Assembly: GCA_003446315.1 (NCBI GenBank)
Contig: DMBA01000065.1
Span: forward strand, 1 to 6,152
From: Ruminococcus sp.
GTDB taxonomy: Bacteria > Bacillota > Clostridia > Oscillospirales > Ruminococcaceae
DNA: 6,152 nt
Direction: 5' to 3'
Shown here: positions 5,508 to 6,152 of the stretch, in pieces
Layout of the letters: each line of letters begins with the position of its first letter
Numbering within the stretch: position 1 is the first letter of the stretch
Notes under the pieces: model-generated
Databases searched by the model: none
Told to the model about the DNA's origin: nothing
What the model saw: only the letters and a program-made list of their open reading frames with translations
Program-made: the position numbers and the translations under genes

Positions 5508-6026
5508 ATGCAGAAATATATTCTTTTGCTCCCGATCCTGTTTATTTTTCATGATATGGAAGAAATTATCGGTTTTGGATGGTTTTTCAGGAAAAATCCG
5601 CAGCTTTTTTCAAAATATCCAAAGGTAACAAAGGCATACAGAGACTACACAACGGAAGGTATGGCATTGGCAGTTTATGAGGAATTCATCCCGTTTTTCG
5701 GGATCAGTCTGCTGGCATATTTTCTGGAAAACACGATTTTATATGTTTTTTGGTATGGTTTGCTGCTTTCTCTGACCGCGCATTTTGTCGTACACATCGG
5801 GCAAAGCATCCTGCTCAAAACTTATATTCCGTCTTTGCTGACAAGTCTCATCTGCCTGCCGGTCTGCGTGCAGATGCTGCTGAAAACGGCGGATGATCTG
5901 ACCTTTGATCGGACAAACATCCTGCTGATCGTGCTGAGTATCATTCTGATGATGCTGAATCTGAAATTTGCACATCATCTGATGCATCAATTCGGAAAAC
6001 GCCTGCATGATCCGACTCCGAAATGA
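5508..6026 (+). CDS. HXXEE-domain integral membrane protein
   Basis: The product has 172 residues and about four to five membrane segments (roughly 3-22, 57-76, 78-99, 107-125 and 137-153). It carries the family's signature HDMEE (15-19) in the first segment. Other polar residues inside or beside membrane segments are E58/E59 (VYEEF), H92 and H96 (AHFVVH), and Y106-x-P108. The HXXEE family (Pfam name) is defined by this motif, and its biochemical role is not established. His and Glu residues buried in the membrane would suit metal binding or a membrane-embedded enzyme, which is inference. The gene stands alone, divergent from the four-gene operon, with its own consensus promoter, ribosome binding site and terminator. 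A co-regulatory link to the operon is not evident, since the two promoters are over 100 bases apart. Confidence 0.85.
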   Translation: MQKYILLLPILFIFHDMEEIIGFGWFFRKNPQLFSKYPKVTKAYRDYTTEGMALAVYEEFIPFFGISLLAYFLENTILYVFWYGLLLSLTAHFVVHIGQSILLKTYIPSLLTSLICLPVCVQMLLKTADDLTFDRTNILLIVLSIILMMLNLKFAHHLMHQFGKRLHDPTPK

Positions 6027-6050
6027 TACGTTTTCCGCGCAAAAAAGAGA

Positions 6051-6092
6051 AGCCCCGAAGCAGAAACAGGCATGCTTCGGGGCTATATTTTT
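6051..6092 (+). terminator. strong terminator after the HXXEE gene, probably bidirectional
   Basis: AGCCCCGAAGCA (6051-6062) pairs perfectly with TGCTTCGGGGCT (6073-6084): a 12 bp GC-rich stem with a 10-base loop, followed by ATATTTTT. It starts 25 bases after the stop codon. On the minus strand the stem is followed by TCTCTTTTTT (6041-6050), so it could also stop transcription entering from the right. The remaining bases 6093-6152 hold no gene that I can see. Confidence 0.9.
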
Positions 6093-6152
6093 GGGTAAAA
6101 AAGGGCGAAAAGTACGTTTTTTTCAGAAACCGGACAAACGCCGCCGTTTTTC

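Noticed and set aside
5395..5628. 77-codon plus-strand frame beginning upstream of the HXXEE gene
   Set aside because: It starts with TTG upstream of the promoter's transcription start and runs in another frame through the HXXEE gene.

Overview
The window looks like chromosomal DNA from a low-to-mid GC Gram-positive anaerobe of the Clostridia, most likely a Ruminococcus-type gut or rumen bacterium (inference). The clues are a surface protein with BspA-like leucine-rich repeats, a long threonine linker and an LPQTG sortase signal; an iron-sulfur protein of the 2-hydroxyacyl-CoA dehydratase/activase group that is common in anaerobic Firmicutes; strong AAGGA-type ribosome binding sites; and promoters with extended -10 boxes. 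No rRNA, tRNA, CRISPR array, insertion sequence or phage gene was seen.

Layout: positions 1-341 hold no intact gene. They contain a dense cluster of short perfect palindromes (7-91), a further inverted repeat (130-162) and a protein-like open stretch without a start codon (190-336, minus strand). Positions 342-1913 (minus) encode the sortase-anchored BspA-like protein, with its promoter at 1979-2007. Positions 2118-5217 (minus) hold four closely spaced genes in transcription order: two small paralogous proteins of unknown function (4723-5217 and 4174-4704), a stand-alone dehydratase-like iron-sulfur protein (2911-4137) and a cysteine-rich membrane protein (2118-2891). A strong promoter (5300-5328) with a hairpin at the transcript 5' end lies before this set, and a terminator hairpin (2083-2109) lies after it, so it reads as one self-contained operon. 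Divergently, positions 5508-6026 (plus) encode a small HXXEE-family membrane protein with its own promoter (5450-5479) and a probably bidirectional terminator (6051-6092).

The genes fall into three transcription units. The most interesting is the four-gene operon. It pairs a free-standing copy of a domain normally fused to an ATP-dependent activase with two related small proteins and a membrane protein carrying two cysteine clusters. A redox or metal-cluster function at the membrane is a reasonable hypothesis, but nothing in the sequence identifies a substrate. The other two units are a cell-wall-attached surface protein and a small integral membrane protein of unknown role.
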